Positions 16,360 to 26,488 of a stretch of DNA of 64,000 nt are shown here, piece by piece. Source of the stretch: Xanthomonas prunicola. GTDB lineage: Bacteria > Pseudomonadota > Gammaproteobacteria > Xanthomonadales > Xanthomonadaceae. Position 1 is the first letter of the stretch. Each line of letters opens with the position of its first letter. Below the pieces are notes generated by a model. It did no database searches. It was not told where the DNA came from and saw only the letters and a list, made by a program, of their open reading frames with translations. The stretch covers positions 372,001 to 436,000 of the forward strand of contig NZ_PHKV01000002.1 of the NCBI RefSeq assembly GCF_002846205.1. Reading direction: 5' to 3'. The translations under genes were made by a program, and so were the position numbers.

Positions 16360-18009
16360 GTGCCCGACAAGTACGCCCCACGCGACTGGCAGCCCCACGA
16401 AAAACCGACCCTGCCGGGGTCGGCATCCACGCCGCTGCACCCGACCCGGCGCCGCATTCAGTATGGCCTGGTCGGCCTGGTGGTGGCGCTGACCGGCGGG
16501 CTGAGCAACGCGTTGGTCACCGCCAACCTGCCGTATCTGCAAGGCAGCCTGGGCGCCTACGCCACCGAAATGGCCTGGCTGCCGGCGGCCTACGTGATGA
16601 CCAATATGTCGGCCAACCTGTTGCTGGTGAAGTTTCGCCAGCAATTCGGCCTGCGCCGCTTCACCGAGATCTTTCTGGCCTTGTATGCGGCCATCGCGCT
16701 GGCGCACCTGTTCGTGCACAGCCTGAGTTCGGCGATCACCGTGCGCGCGGCGCATGGATTGGTCGGCGCGGCGCTCAGCTCGCTGGGGCTGTATTACGTG
16801 ATCCAGGCATTTCCAACGAAATACCGGCTCAAGGCAGTGGTGCTGGGCCTGGGCGTGACCCAGCTGGCGTTGCCGCTGGCGCGGGTGTTCTCCACCGACC
16901 TGCTGGAATTCGGGCAGTGGCAAGGCCTGTACCTGTTCGAATTCGGGCTGGCGATCTTCGCGCTGGCCTGCGTGCTGGCGCTCAAGCTGCCACCAAGCGA
17001 CCGCTACCGGGTGTTCGAGCCGCTGGATTTCGTCACATTCCCCTTGTTTGCGGTAGGTGCGGCAGGTCTTGCCGCAGTGCTTTCGCTCGGCCGCTTGCTG
17101 TGGTGGACCAGCACGCCGTGGCTGGGCGTGGCGCTGGCCGCGTCCATCGTGCTGCTGTGCACGGCAGCCTGGATCGAGCACAACCGTCGCCACCCGATGA
17201 TCAACACACGCTGGCTGGCCAGCGCAGACATGCTGCGGCTGGGCCTGGCGATCCTGTTGATCCGGCTGGTGCTGTCCGAACAGAGCACCGGCGCAATCGG
17301 CTTCTTCCAGACCCTGGGCCTGGCCAACACGCAGCTGGAGACCCTGTTCACGCTGATGCTGCTGGGAGCGGTAGCGGGCGTGGCCGCCAGCGCATGGCTG
17401 ATCAATCCGGCGCGGGTGGCCGAGCATCTGATCATTGCGGTGGCGGCGATCTGCATCGGCAGCTTCATGGATGCCGATGCCACCAGCCTCACCCGCCCCG
17501 AGCAGATGTACGTCAGCCAGTTCCTGCTGGCCTTTGGCAGCACTTTCTTCATCGGCCCGGCGATGGTGGCCGGGCTCGGCCGGGTGATCGCCCAGCCGAG
17601 CAATCTGATCAGTTTCATCGTGCTGTTTGGCATGGCGCAGAACATGGGCGGCTTGCTCGGCAGTGCACTACTGGGCACCGTGCAGGTGGTGCGCGAGAAA
17701 TACCACTCCAGCCAGTTGGTAGAACACCTTGTGCTCACCGACCCGCAGGTGGCCGCGCGCGTGCAGGCCTATGCAAGCCTGTATGGCCGCAGCATCGGCG
17801 ACCCGGTGCTGCGTCAGGCCCAGGGCGTACGCACGCTGGGCACGGTGGCCACGCGCGAAGCCAACGTGCTGGCCTATAACGATGTGTTCCTGCTGATCGG
17901 CTGTATCGCCATCGCCACAGGGGTGTGGATCCTGTCCGTGCTGGTGTGGCGACGCTATCTGCGGCCTCCCGTGTCACCTTCCCCTTCCGCTTCCACTGCG
18001 CGCCCATGA
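16360..18009 (+). CDS. MFS drug-efflux transporter, EmrB/DHA2-like
   Basis: 549 residues from a GTG; a stop codon in this frame at 16303-16305 leaves no better start. A hydrophilic N-terminus of about 33 residues precedes some twelve to fourteen transmembrane helices ([59 protein letters not shown]). The ending [14 protein letters not shown] is typical of the EmrB branch, whose last helices follow a conserved periplasmic loop. It exports a toxic compound by proton antiport across the inner membrane, working with the membrane-fusion protein encoded next, whose start overlaps this stop (ATGA at 18006-18009). No TolC-like gene is adjacent, so an outer-membrane partner must come from elsewhere. 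Confidence 0.92.
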   Translation: MPDKYAPRDWQPHEKPTLPGSASTPLHPTRRRIQYGLVGLVVALTGGLSNALVTANLPYLQGSLGAYATEMAWLPAAYVMTNMSANLLLVKFRQQFGLRRFTEIFLALYAAIALAHLFVHSLSSAITVRAAHGLVGAALSSLGLYYVIQAFPTKYRLKAVVLGLGVTQLALPLARVFSTDLLEFGQWQGLYLFEFGLAIFALACVLALKLPPSDRYRVFEPLDFVTFPLFAVGAAGLAAVLSLGRLLWWTSTPWLGVALAASIVLLCTAAWIEHNRRHPMINTRWLASADMLRLGLAILLIRLVLSEQSTGAIGFFQTLGLANTQLETLFTLMLLGAVAGVAASAWLINPARVAEHLIIAVAAICIGSFMDADATSLTRPEQMYVSQFLLAFGSTFFIGPAMVAGLGRVIAQPSNLISFIVLFGMAQNMGGLLGSALLGTVQVVREKYHSSQLVEHLVLTDPQVAARVQAYASLYGRSIGDPVLRQAQGVRTLGTVATREANVLAYNDVFLLIGCIAIATGVWILSVLVWRRYLRPPVSPSPSASTARP

Positions 18010-19097
18010 AGACAACTGCCGATCCCGCTGCCAATTCCGATCGCACCCACCGTCGCCGCCGTCGTCGCATCGCCGGCGCGATCGGGTTTGGCGGGCTGGC
18101 GCTGATCGGCATGGCGCTGGTCCTGTACGCATGGCGGCTGCCACCGTTCGTCAGCGCAATCGAGCGCACCGAAAATGCCATGGTGCACGGCCAGATCACC
18201 GTCATTGCGCCACAGGTCAGCGGCTATGTCACCCAGGTCACGGTGCAGGATTTTGCGCATGTCAAACGAGGCCAACTGCTGGCCACCATCGACAACCGCA
18301 TTTACGCCCAGCAGCTCGAACAGGCCAAGGCGCAGGTGCAGACCGCGCAAGCCAATCTCGCCAACTGGGAGCAGCAACGCCACAGCGCGCAGGCGTCCAT
18401 CGCCGAACAGCGTGCAGCGCTGAGCAGCAATCAGGCCCTGAGCGATCGCACCCGCTCGGCCTATGCGCGTGCGCAACAGCTGGCCAACCAGAAACTGGTG
18501 TCCGAACAGGACCGCGACACCGCTTATGCCGCGCGCGCCCAGGCCGCTGCGGGCGTCGCCCAGGCGCGTGCGGCGGTGCAGGCCGCCGAAGAGAATGCAC
18601 GTAGCGTCACCGTCAATCGCGCAGCGCTCGAAGCGACAGTGGCCAATGCGCAAGCGGCCGTGCAACTGGCGCAGATCAACCTGGACAACACGCACATCCT
18701 GGCCCCGCGCGATGGCCAGCTCGGTCAGCTTGGCGTGCGCCAAGGCGCCTATGTCACCAACGGCACGCAGTTGATGTCGCTGGTGCCGGACACGCTATGG
18801 GTCGTGGCCAATTTCAAGGAAACCCAGATGGCGAAGATCCGCATCGGTCAGCGCGCCAGCTTTACCGTAGACGCGCTGGACAACGCACGCCTGCATGGCC
18901 GCGTGCAGGAAATCTCGCCGGCTGCAGGCTCGGAGTTCAGCGTGCTACCGGCCGATAACGCTACCGGCAACTTCGTCAAGATCGCCCAGCGCATTCCGCT
19001 GCGCATCAGCGTCGACCCCAGCCAGCCGCTGGCGCCGCGGCTGCGGCCGGGCATGTCGGTGGTGGTGGCCGTCGACACCGACAGCGCAGTCGACTGA
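18006..19097 (+). CDS. HlyD/EmrA-family membrane-fusion protein
   Basis: 363 residues. A basic N-terminus (THRRRRRR) and one transmembrane helix (about residues 23-45) are followed by the split biotinyl-lipoyl domain (ITVIAPQVSGYVTQVTV and NTHILAPRDGQLGQLGVRQG). A long alpha-helical hairpin rich in Ala and Gln lies between, and a beta-barrel domain comes after (WVVANFKETQMAKIRIGQRA). These are the hallmarks of the periplasmic adaptor that bridges an inner-membrane exporter to an outer-membrane channel. Four-base overlap with the MFS gene indicates one transcription unit. Confidence 0.94.
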   Translation: MKTTADPAANSDRTHRRRRRRIAGAIGFGGLALIGMALVLYAWRLPPFVSAIERTENAMVHGQITVIAPQVSGYVTQVTVQDFAHVKRGQLLATIDNRIYAQQLEQAKAQVQTAQANLANWEQQRHSAQASIAEQRAALSSNQALSDRTRSAYARAQQLANQKLVSEQDRDTAYAARAQAAAGVAQARAAVQAAEENARSVTVNRAALEATVANAQAAVQLAQINLDNTHILAPRDGQLGQLGVRQGAYVTNGTQLMSLVPDTLWVVANFKETQMAKIRIGQRASFTVDALDNARLHGRVQEISPAAGSEFSVLPADNATGNFVKIAQRIPLRISVDPSQPLAPRLRPGMSVVVAVDTDSAVD

Positions 19098-19263
19098 GTA
19101 CACCCGACACCTGACGCAGGTCACCAGCGCCGGCGCGACTACTGCGGCCGGCGTTGCATGGCGCACGCTCGCCTTTGGCCTGCAGGGGTAGGTTGTTTGG
19201 GCCAGCACTGCCCACAGGCGTGCACTTCCCGCTCAGTGACGGCGCAGCCGCTATCATGCGGTG

Positions 19264-19764
19264 ATGCCCACCACACCCCTCCCTTCCCTGCACTGGCAGC
19301 ACCTGCGGTTTGCGCAGCTGAGCACCGCGCAGTTGTATGCACTGCTGCGACTACGCACGGATGTGTTTGTGGTGGAGCAGCAATGCGCCTATCCGGAACT
19401 GGATGGCAAAGACACCGATCCCGCTGTGCTGCATGTGCTGGGCATGACCACCAACGCAGAGCTTGCGGCTTACCTGCGCGTGCTACCGCCCGGCTTGAGT
19501 TATCCCGAGCCGAGCATCGGCCGCGTGGTCATCGCTGCTGCACATCGCGGCGCCGGACTGGCACACGCACTGCTGCACGAAGGCGTCCGGTTGGTGCACA
19601 CGCAATGGCCCGGTAGCGCAATCCAGCTTGGCGCGCAGGCACATCTGCAATCGTTCTACGCTGCGCATGGATTTGTGCCCGCCTCCGCACAGTATCTGGA
19701 AGACGGCATTCCACATCTCGACATGCTGCGCCCTGCCGGCGCGTCCCCTCTGGAGTTCGTATGA
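19264..19764 (+). CDS. GNAT acetyltransferase, ElaA-like
   Basis: 166 residues from ATG 19264 (a GTG sits one codon earlier). The N-terminal LRTDVFVVEQQCAYPELDGKD matches the ElaA group of GNAT proteins, and the acetyl-CoA loop is IGRVVIAAAHRGAGLAHAL. The C-terminus has HLQSFYAAHGF followed by YLEDGIPHLDM, also ElaA-like. It transfers an acetyl group from acetyl-CoA to an unknown amine in the cytoplasm. Its stop overlaps the next start by four bases (ATGA), tying it to the cytosine deaminase gene. Confidence 0.92.
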   Translation: MPTTPLPSLHWQHLRFAQLSTAQLYALLRLRTDVFVVEQQCAYPELDGKDTDPAVLHVLGMTTNAELAAYLRVLPPGLSYPEPSIGRVVIAAAHRGAGLAHALLHEGVRLVHTQWPGSAIQLGAQAHLQSFYAAHGFVPASAQYLEDGIPHLDMLRPAGASPLEFV

Positions 19765-20216
19765 TCACTACCCCCGACTACCGCGCACTGCTCGACACCG
19801 CCATTACCGAGGCCCGCCAGGGCCTGGCCGAAGGCGGCATCCCGATCGGTGCGGCGCTGTATCACAACGACGGGCGCCTGCTCGGTTGCGGCCACAACCG
19901 CCGCGTGCAGGAGAACGACCCGTCCGTGCATGGCGAGACCGACGCGTTCCGCAAGGCCGGCCGCCAGCGCCGCTACAAGGACACCATCATGGTCACCACG
20001 CTGGCGCCGTGCTGGTACTGCAGCGGGCTGGTGCGCCAGTTCAATATCGGCACGGTGGTGGTCGGCGAATCGGTCACCTTCCAGGGCGGTATTGCGTGGC
20101 TGCGCGAGCATGGCGTCAACGTGATCGATCTGCAGAGCCAGGAATGCATCGATCTGCTCGGTGGCTATATTTCTGCCAACCCGGATGTGTGGAACGAGGA
20201 TATTGGCGAGGATTGA
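19761..20216 (+). CDS. Cytosine deaminase-like nucleoside deaminase (yeast Fcy1 type)
   Basis: 151 residues. Zinc and catalytic residues are in HGETDAF (His, Glu) and APCWYCSG (two Cys), the cytidine/deoxycytidylate deaminase fold. The C-terminal VWNEDIGED matches the tail of fungal cytosine deaminases, as does VVVGESVTFQGG. The usual bacterial enzyme CodA is an unrelated amidohydrolase, so this is the small-type enzyme. Likely reaction: cytosine to uracil plus ammonia in pyrimidine salvage. Related bases such as guanine or creatinine-like ring substrates cannot be excluded. Confidence 0.88.
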   Translation: MITTPDYRALLDTAITEARQGLAEGGIPIGAALYHNDGRLLGCGHNRRVQENDPSVHGETDAFRKAGRQRRYKDTIMVTTLAPCWYCSGLVRQFNIGTVVVGESVTFQGGIAWLREHGVNVIDLQSQECIDLLGGYISANPDVWNEDIGED

Positions 20217-20355
20217 GATCAGCACGAATGCAGGCGGGCAGCCGTACGCGATGACAGGCATCGGGCAATATCACGTCGCAGTGGCCGCTGCTGTTTGGCC
20301 CGCGTCGCAGTGCCGATCTGCATCAAACCCTGCCGTGTCCGCCGTGCCACTGCAA

Positions 20356-20385
20356 ACAAAAAGACCCGCCAATGGCGGGTCTTTT
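20356..20385. terminator. Bidirectional rho-independent terminator
   Basis: AAAAAGACCCGCC-AAT-GGCGGGTCTTTT: an eight-base GC-rich stem flanked by A and T runs, so it can work on both strands. It lies between the deaminase gene (plus) and hslU (minus), 31 bases past the hslU stop. Confidence 0.9.
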
Positions 20386-20416
20386 CAATCCGTGCGCACG
20401 TTGCCGTGCAACGCGG

Positions 20417-21784
20417 TCAAAGGATGTAGCGGCTCAGGTCCGGATCCTGCACCAGCTCACCCAGCTGCGCATCCACGTACGCAGCATCGACGGTAACGCT
20501 CTGCCCATCGCGGTCCGGCGCTTCGTAGCTCAACACATCGAGCAAACGTTCCAGCACCGTGTGCAGACGACGCGCACCGATATTTTCCTGGCGCTCGTTG
20601 ACCTGCGCTGCAATCTCGGCCAGCCGATCCACCGCATCTGACGCGAACGTCAACGACACGCCTTCGGTCTGCAGCAAGGCTTCGTACTGTTTGATCAATG
20701 CGGCCTTTGGCTCGGTGAGGATGCGCACGAAATCGGCCTTGGTCAGCGCGGTCAATTCCACGCGGATTGGGAAGCGGCCCTGCAATTCAGGGATTAGATC
20801 GCTGGGCTTGGCCAGGTGAAACGCGCCCGAGGCAATGAACAGGATGTGGTCGGTCTTGACCGTGCCGTACTTGGTCGAGACGTTGGAGCCTTCCACCAGC
20901 GGCAGCAGATCGCGCTGCACGCCTTCGCGACTGACATCGCCGCCATTGGAGCCGGCTTCGCCGCGCTTGGCCACCTTGTCGATCTCATCGATGAACACGA
21001 TGCCGTGCTGCTCGCACGCTTCGATCGCCGCGGTACGCACGTCGTCTTCGTTGACCAGCTTAGCGGCCTCTTCTTCGATCAACAGTGGGCGCGCCGCCTT
21101 GATGGTGAGCTTGCGCTTCTGCGACTTGCCGCTGCCCAGACTGGAAAACATCTGCCGCAATTGCTGGCCCATTTCTTCCATGCCCGGCGGGGTCATGATG
21201 TCCATGCTGGCGTTGACCGCCACTTCCAGTTCGATCTCGCGCTCGTCCAGCTCGCCGTTGCGCAGCATGCGGCGGAACTTGATGCGGGTGTCGTTGTCCT
21301 GGGACGACGGCTCGTTGCGCGCCGCTTCCGGGTCAAACCCAATACCGGCCGCGCGACGCGGCAACAGCGCATCCAGGATGCGATCTTCGGCACGCTCTTC
21401 GGCCTGATTGCGCACGCGCACCTTGGCCTGCTCGCGATACAGCTTGACGGAGGTGTCAGCCAGATCACGAATGATCTGCTCGACGTCCTTGCCGACATAC
21501 CCCACTTCGGTAAAGCGCGTGGCTTCCACCTTGACGAACGGCGCATTGGCCAACGTGGCCAAGCGTCGCGCGATCTCGGTCTTGCCCACACCCGTGGGGC
21601 CGATCATCAGGATGTTCTTGGGCATCACCTCGTTGCGCAGTTCTTCCGGCAACTGCATCCGACGCCAGCGATTACGCAGCGCGATGGCAACCGCGCGCTT
21701 GGCGTCGTGCTGGCCAACGATATGACGGTCGAGCTCCTGCACGATTTCGCGCGGAGTCATGGTTGAAGTATCGGGATTTGGCAT
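20417..21784 (-). CDS. hslU: ATP-dependent protease ATPase subunit HslU
   Basis: 455 residues, near the family length. The start [19 protein letters not shown] aligns with known HslU starts; an earlier in-frame ATG at 21859 lies in a repeat-rich spacer. Walker A GPTGVGKT is at 62-69, and Walker B lies in [10 protein letters not shown]. The C-terminus, DPDLSRYIL, is the tail that inserts into HslV pockets to activate the peptidase. HslU hexamers unfold substrates and feed them to HslV. It is the last gene of the lptM-dapF-DUF484-xerC-hslV-hslU row. Confidence 0.98.
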   Translation of the reverse strand: MPNPDTSTMTPREIVQELDRHIVGQHDAKRAVAIALRNRWRRMQLPEELRNEVMPKNILMIGPTGVGKTEIARRLATLANAPFVKVEATRFTEVGYVGKDVEQIIRDLADTSVKLYREQAKVRVRNQAEERAEDRILDALLPRRAAGIGFDPEAARNEPSSQDNDTRIKFRRMLRNGELDEREIELEVAVNASMDIMTPPGMEEMGQQLRQMFSSLGSGKSQKRKLTIKAARPLLIEEEAAKLVNEDDVRTAAIEACEQHGIVFIDEIDKVAKRGEAGSNGGDVSREGVQRDLLPLVEGSNVSTKYGTVKTDHILFIASGAFHLAKPSDLIPELQGRFPIRVELTALTKADFVRILTEPKAALIKQYEALLQTEGVSLTFASDAVDRLAEIAAQVNERQENIGARRLHTVLERLLDVLSYEAPDRDGQSVTVDAAYVDAQLGELVQDPDLSRYIL

Positions 21785-21895
21785 TGGGGAATCGAGAATT
21801 GGGAAAGGGGAATTGCGGGGAGCAAAGATCAACAGCCTATGTCGTCGAAGTGGGGACAAAACCGCTGTTGCGATTCCCGATTCCCCACTCCCGGT
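21785..21895. repeat. GGGAATC-type degenerate repeats between hslV and hslU
   Basis: The 111-base spacer contains runs such as TTGGGGAATCGAGAATTGGGAAAGGGGAATT and, in the other orientation, CGATTCCCGATTCCCC. It separates two genes that are usually nearly adjacent. Similar runs occur at 792-815 and 26452-26478. Confidence 0.6.
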
Positions 21896-22447
21896 TCACA
21901 GCACCTCAACCACCACGTTGCGATTGGTATAGATGCAGATGTCGCCGGCGATATTGATCGCTTCGGTGGCAATGGTCTTGGCATCCAGCTCGGTATGCGC
22001 CAGCAGTGCGCGTGCGGCCGACAAGGCGTACGAGCCGCCAGAACCAATGGCGATGACGCCGTCTTCCGGTTCGATCACATCGCCGGTACCGCTGATGATC
22101 AGCGAGGTCTCTTTATCGGCCACGGCCAGCAGCGCTTCGAGCTTGCCCAGGCGGCGCTCGGTGCGCCAATCCTTGGCCAGCTCCACAGCGGCGCGAGTCA
22201 ACTGCCCGTGTTTGTCGAGCTTGGCTTCGAACAACTCGAACAGGGTAAACGCATCGGCGGCAGCGCCGGCGAAACCGGCAAGCACCTGGCCATCGCGCCC
22301 GAGCCGGCGCACCTTGCGCGCATTGCCCTTCATGACCGTATGGCCAAGGGTGACCTGGCCATCGCCAGCGACGGCGACATGCCCACCACGTCGAACCGAA
22401 ATGATGGTGGTGGCGTGAACGATATTGGGGTTCTGGCTAGGGTCCAT
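21896..22447 (-). CDS. hslV: ATP-dependent protease peptidase subunit HslV
   Basis: 183 residues. The mature catalytic N-terminus is the threonine of [10 protein letters not shown], preceded by a 12-residue propeptide ([12 protein letters not shown]) that must be removed. The [16 protein letters not shown]-like and [14 protein letters not shown] segments are typical of this proteasome-like threonine peptidase. It forms a double ring capped by HslU and degrades misfolded cytoplasmic proteins. The start ATG 22447 gives the usual length; an ATG seven codons earlier is less likely. Confidence 0.97.
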   Translation of the reverse strand: MDPSQNPNIVHATTIISVRRGGHVAVAGDGQVTLGHTVMKGNARKVRRLGRDGQVLAGFAGAAADAFTLFELFEAKLDKHGQLTRAAVELAKDWRTERRLGKLEALLAVADKETSLIISGTGDVIEPEDGVIAIGSGGSYALSAARALLAHTELDAKTIATEAINIAGDICIYTNRNVVVEVL

Positions 22448-22828
22448 GGATCCTCCGGGGGTTTCCAAGGAGGTGGGGACGCACGTGCCGGGTTCAAGCG
22501 CGCTGCGGCCAAGCGCCGCAGGCCGGTACTGCCGCGCTCACTTGCGAGACCGCAATCGCTGTGGCGCACGGCCACTCAGCTCGACTGGCCGCAGCAAACC
22601 GCGGGTTTGGCTTCGATACAGCGCCATCGCCAGCAAAAATTTCTGCGGCGCGTGCGCTGCTCCTGCCCCCCCCACCCGACCCGTCTTCCGGCGGGAGAGG
22701 GGCTGTCCGCGTTTGCAAAAATCGATTCTTGCGCTGGATGCGCGCATCATCTGCTGCGTCCGTGCCGTTCGGTGATGCATGGCACGACGACGCTTTCTGC
22801 TTACCCATTGCGTCTTACTGCTTGGCGC
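22448..22828. other. Spacer between xerC and hslV with an inverted GC-rich element
   Basis: About 380 bases. It includes CCCCCCCACCCGACCCGTCTTCCGGCGGGAGAGGGG near 22670-22704, an element with CCCGCCGGAAG/CTTCCGGCGGG symmetry that resembles the ACCCCTCC-type sequence starting at the right edge of the window. No gene is supported. A promoter for hslVU could lie here. Confidence 0.45.
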
Positions 22829-23746
22829 TTATTCGGCAGCTTTCCTGCGCTTTGCACGTGGATGCGCGGCGTCGTAGACCTTCGCCAAATGCTGGAAATC
22901 CAGGTGCGTGTAGATCTGGGTGGTTGCGATGTCCGAGTGGCCCAGCAGCTCCTGCACGCCACGCAGATCGCCGGACGATTCCAGGATATGACTGGCGAAA
23001 CTGTGCCGCAGCATATGCGGATGCACGTCCTTGAACATGCCCTGGCGCACAGCCAGTTGCTTGATGCGGATCTGCACCGCGCGTTGCGAAATCGCACCGC
23101 CCGCGCGCCCCGGAAATACGTGTGTATCGGCGCTTGCACCATTATCGCGACGCCACTCGCGCAAGGCGGCGATGGCGTGCGAGCCCACCGGTACCAGGCG
23201 CTGCTTGCTGCCTTTACCAAGCACCATCACCAGGCCGCTATCCAGATCCAGATCGCGCCAGCGCAACGCGCATAATTCGCTCAGGCGCAGCCCGGAGGAA
23301 TAGAACAACTCCAGCAGCGAGCGATCGCGCAGACCCAGTGGCGCATCGGTCGGAACTTCCACCAGACGCACGGCTTCGTCGGCATCCAGCACTTGCGGCA
23401 ACTTGCGCGGCGCCTTGGGTGCGCGCAATGCCGCCGCTGGACTGGCTGCGATACGGCCATGCTTGAGCAGCCAGGCGTAATAGCTGCGGCAAGCCGACAA
23501 GCGACGCTGCAGACTTTTAGGCGACAGACCCCGTCGGTGTTCTGCCGCGACGAACTGCCGCAAATGCGCGCTATCGAGCTGCGCACTGTCGAGAGGCATG
23601 ACAGTGTGCTGTACGCCGTCTTCGGTGGTGTGTTCGGCCGTCCAGGCCACCAACGCGGCAAGATCGCGTCGATACGCGTCCAGCGTGTGCGCCGACACCT
23701 GCCTCTCGACCTGCAGATACGTCAGGAACTCGTCGACCGATGACAC
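22829..23746 (-). CDS. xerC: Site-specific tyrosine recombinase XerC
   Basis: 305 residues. The N-terminal SAM-like DNA-binding domain (VDEFLTYLQVERQVSAHTLDAYRRDL) is followed by the catalytic domain. Active-site residues visible are Arg154 (SSGLRLSELC), Lys178, His244-Arg247 (HMLRH), His270 and the nucleophile Tyr279 (TTQIYTH). With XerD it resolves chromosome dimers at dif next to FtsK. It follows a DUF484 gene, a conserved arrangement in gamma-proteobacteria, with 193 non-coding bases between. Confidence 0.97.
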   Translation of the reverse strand: MSSVDEFLTYLQVERQVSAHTLDAYRRDLAALVAWTAEHTTEDGVQHTVMPLDSAQLDSAHLRQFVAAEHRRGLSPKSLQRRLSACRSYYAWLLKHGRIAASPAAALRAPKAPRKLPQVLDADEAVRLVEVPTDAPLGLRDRSLLELFYSSGLRLSELCALRWRDLDLDSGLVMVLGKGSKQRLVPVGSHAIAALREWRRDNGASADTHVFPGRAGGAISQRAVQIRIKQLAVRQGMFKDVHPHMLRHSFASHILESSGDLRGVQELLGHSDIATTQIYTHLDFQHLAKVYDAAHPRAKRRKAAE

Positions 23747-23939
23747 GTCAGCGCTCTCGATACCGTGGCATGGATGCGGTCATCCGCTTGCGCAGATAGC
23801 CTTGCAACATGCATGCAGACGTTGCGCCTTGCAGTTGCAGAAATTCTTCGACAGCTGGCAACACCTCACACTCCTCGCCGCCGAAGCAGCGACGCCATCG
23901 GCGCGGTATTGCCGACCCGGAGGCGTGCAATAGCCAGCC

Positions 23940-24611
23940 TCACACGTCGAAGCGTTGCAATGCCACGCTCAACGATTCGCCCATCATGCGCAGGAACAAC
24001 GTGCCCATTCCCGGATAGAACCGGTTGGCGTCGCTGCTCCCCACCGCGATCAGGCCGATGCCCGGCAGCGGCAACAGCGCGGTGGATTGCACGTCGCTGG
24101 CCTGGGCACCATAAAGCAGCGCATGTTTGTCAGCTTGCAGGCGGCCGCAAATGGGCTCGCCATCGCTCAGGCAATCGCGAAACGGGGCCAGCCGCGCATC
24201 GTCGGTTGCGATGATCTGCAGCCAGTCCGCATCCAGTGCGTCGACCCGTTTGAGCACTACCAAGCGCACCAGTTCGCCATTGAAATCTTCCGCCAACGAA
24301 GCCGCCATGGCCTTGAGCGTGTCAGCCGCACTGGTCTGGCGCATCAACGCCAGCGTGAGCTGATGCGTACGCACCGCCAGCCGCTCGTTCTCCTGCGCAT
24401 TGCTGCCCAGCTCGTGCAGGCGACGCGACAGTTCGCGATTCTTATCGCGCAGCACTTCGAGTTGGTAGGTCGCCAGCGAGGCGGCGGGGCCGTCGTCGCG
24501 CGGGACCAGCAAGCTCACCGCCAGATCCGGGAACTGTTTGAGGAAGGTCGGGTGACGTCGCAGCCAGGTGGCCACTTCGTGCGCGCCGAATTTGTCCGTG
24601 TTCTCGCTCAT
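23940..24611 (-). CDS. DUF484 family protein
   Basis: 223 residues from ATG 24611, which overlaps the dapF stop by four bases. The beginning ([18 protein letters not shown]) is the helical hallmark of DUF484. A coiled-coil follows ([19 protein letters not shown]), then a GAF-like domain ending in [29 protein letters not shown]. The family nearly always sits between dapF and xerC; its function is not established. Confidence 0.93.
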   Translation of the reverse strand: MSENTDKFGAHEVATWLRRHPTFLKQFPDLAVSLLVPRDDGPAASLATYQLEVLRDKNRELSRRLHELGSNAQENERLAVRTHQLTLALMRQTSAADTLKAMAASLAEDFNGELVRLVVLKRVDALDADWLQIIATDDARLAPFRDCLSDGEPICGRLQADKHALLYGAQASDVQSTALLPLPGIGLIAVGSSDANRFYPGMGTLFLRMMGESLSVALQRFDV

Positions 24612-25462
24612 CGGTTCCATTCTCCATCGAAGACGAACACAGCCGGGCCGGACATGACCACTTGCGCGTGGTCACCGGGCCAACGAATGCGCAGCTCGCC
24701 ACCTGGCAAGGACACCTGCACGTCGCGCTCGACGCGGCCGCGCTGCATCAGCACCACCGCAGCCGCACAGGCGCCACTGCCGCAGGCCAGCGTTTCTCCC
24801 ACGCCGCGCTCGAACACGCGCAGGCGCACATGCGTAGGGTCGACCACCTGCACGAAACCCACATTGACCGAATCGGGAAACGCGGCGTTCTGCTGCAGCA
24901 GCGCGCCGACGCGTTCGACCGGCGCCGCATCCACGCGACCGACTTCGACCACCGCATGCGGGTTGCCCATCGACACCGCGCCAAAGCGCACGGTCTCGCC
25001 GTGCACCGGCAGCGCATATTCGTCGCGCGCATGCGCGAACCCGGCCAGCGGAATCTGGGCGGGCTCGAACTGCGGCATGCCCATCGCCACCGCGTAGCGA
25101 TCGCCATCAAGGCGTTCGACTGCATGCGCGGTGACGGGGCTATCGATCATGAAATGCTCGCCCTGGGCGGTGCCATCGCGCACCAGCCACGCGGCGACAC
25201 AGCGCGCGCCGTTGCCGCATTGGCGCGCGGCGGAGCCGTCGGAATTCCAGATGCCATAGGCAGCCACGGCACCTTCGCTGCGCGGCGCTTCGATGGTCAG
25301 GATTTGATCGCAGCCAACCCCGACGTGTCGGTCGGCTAATTGCGCTGCCAGCGCGGCATCTGGCGGCGGCGTGCCGTCGCGCAGGTCCAGCACCACGAAA
25401 TCGTTGCCGGCGCCGTGCATTTTGGTGAAACGCAGACGCTCGCTGCGACCGTCAGCGCTCAT
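24608..25462 (-). CDS. dapF: Diaminopimelate epimerase
   Basis: 284 residues. The start region [15 protein letters not shown] and the two catalytic cysteine motifs RQCGNGARC and [12 protein letters not shown] identify DapF. It converts LL- to meso-diaminopimelate, the precursor of lysine and of the peptidoglycan cross-link, in the cytoplasm. It overlaps the lptM frame by 11 bases upstream and the DUF484 gene downstream, so the three are likely cotranscribed. Confidence 0.98.
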   Translation of the reverse strand: MSADGRSERLRFTKMHGAGNDFVVLDLRDGTPPPDAALAAQLADRHVGVGCDQILTIEAPRSEGAVAAYGIWNSDGSAARQCGNGARCVAAWLVRDGTAQGEHFMIDSPVTAHAVERLDGDRYAVAMGMPQFEPAQIPLAGFAHARDEYALPVHGETVRFGAVSMGNPHAVVEVGRVDAAPVERVGALLQQNAAFPDSVNVGFVQVVDPTHVRLRVFERGVGETLACGSGACAAAVVLMQRGRVERDVQVSLPGGELRIRWPGDHAQVVMSGPAVFVFDGEWNR

Positions 25463-25688
25463 TGCCGCTGCTAGCGGGCTGGTCTTTGGTGGGTGCGGGC
25501 CTGGCGGCGCTGCTGTCCACCGGTTCGGGCGCAGGCGTGGGCTCTTCCGCCGGCTGCGGCTGTGGCACGGGCTGGGCTTCCACCGGCACCGGCTTCTGCG
25601 GCATTACCAACGGGCCCTTGTTACCGCAGGCGGCAAGCAGGACAAGGCTCGCACCAACCAGTGCGAGACGAACAGACGGTCGGGACAT
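25452..25688 (-). CDS. lptM: LptM (YifL-type) small lipoprotein
   Basis: 78 residues from ATG 25688 (ATG 25697 is an alternative). It has a signal peptide and lipobox (LLAAC) followed directly by the signature GNKGPLVMP, as in LptM, then a Pro/Ala/Glu-rich tail. In E. coli LptM sits upstream of dapF and helps fold the LPS translocon protein LptD by assisting its disulfide exchange; the same gene order is kept here. The long Pro-rich tail is species-specific. Identification rests on the motif and position. Confidence 0.9.
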   Translation of the reverse strand: MSRPSVRLALVGASLVLLAACGNKGPLVMPQKPVPVEAQPVPQPQPAEEPTPAPEPVDSSAARPAPTKDQPASSGNER

Positions 25689-25754
25689 GATGCTCATGGT
25701 CCGAAGTATAGCCAGAACACCGTTACGGCCGTGCGCTCGGCGCACGTGCTGTGT

Positions 25755-26153
25755 TCAGTGCGCGGCCGGCAGCGGGCGCGGGGGAGGTTCGGGGCGCAGC
25801 CACAGCCAGATCGCCACGACGGCCATGCTGCCGATCGACAGGCACTTGACCCAGACCACCGGCACGCACCACAGCATGATCGCGGCGCAAAGCGCCATGG
25901 TCAGCGTCGCCATCCACTTGGCCTTGCGGCTGACCGCACGGTAGGTCTGCCATTCCACGATCGCCGGGCCGAAGCGCGGATGCGACAACAACCAGTGATG
26001 CAAGCGCTCCGAACCGTGTGAGGCGGCCCAGGCCGAGATCAGGATGAAGACCGTGGTCGGCAGACCCGGCACGAAAATCCCGACGATGCCGGTCGCCAGG
26101 CTGGCGTAGGCCAGCAACCACCAGGCCCAGCGGAATCGAGTCGGTCGCGTCAT
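25755..26153 (-). CDS. YbaN-family (DUF454) inner-membrane protein
   Basis: 132 residues; ATG 26153 preferred, with an ATG two codons upstream possible. The pattern GIVGIFVPGLPTTVFILISAWAASHGSERLHHWLLSHPRFG is diagnostic of the DUF454/YbaN family. Hydrophobic segments lie at about residues 10-40 and 75-115, giving three or four membrane helices. Function unknown. It is on the same strand as lptM, with 66 bases between. Confidence 0.92.
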   Translation of the reverse strand: MTRPTRFRWAWWLLAYASLATGIVGIFVPGLPTTVFILISAWAASHGSERLHHWLLSHPRFGPAIVEWQTYRAVSRKAKWMATLTMALCAAIMLWCVPVVWVKCLSIGSMAVVAIWLWLRPEPPPRPLPAAH

Positions 26154-26159
26154 GCGCAA

Positions 26160-26488
26160 ATGATACGGCCAGCGATAAGGTTTGGTGAGTCGGCCCGCGG
26201 CGGTGATTGTGTTCGCTGCGGAAGGGCGCGCTGGGCGCCGTACATTGCATGGCGCCCAGCCTCGCTGCAGACAGGATGCCCCCCATTTGCAGGGGCGCCT
26301 GCCTGCGGTGCTCCGCGCGATCTAGGACGACGCAGCGGACGCACTCAGCAGATTCAGGAAAAGCCAGACTACGGAGCGGAAGATGGAAGAGATGCGAGTC
26401 GCTCGCGTCCGAACGAGCAGCGAGCTCCCGAGACCACGCCACCCGCTATCACGAATCCCACATCCCGCTCCCACTCCCAGCCTTCGAG
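26160..26488. other. Intergenic region downstream of ptrB
   Basis: About 330 bases. It contains the inverted repeat at 26231-26259 and a run of AATCCCACATCCCGCTCCCACTCCC (26453-26477) immediately after the ptrB stop. No gene supported. Confidence 0.5.
26231..26259 (-). terminator. Hairpin between ptrB and the YbaN gene
   Basis: Perfect nine-base arms CTGGGCGCC / GGCGCCCAG with an 11-base loop; no T run on the minus strand. It may stop read-through from ptrB about 230 bases after its stop codon. Confidence 0.4.

Noticed and set aside
16272-17427. Long upstream extension of ubiE
   Set aside because: The extra residues overlap the MFS gene on the other strand and have the composition of its antisense; family length fits ATG 16272.
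16302-17879. 525-codon plus-strand open frame within the MFS gene
   Set aside because: It is a shifted frame of the MFS gene and shows no membrane helices or domain.
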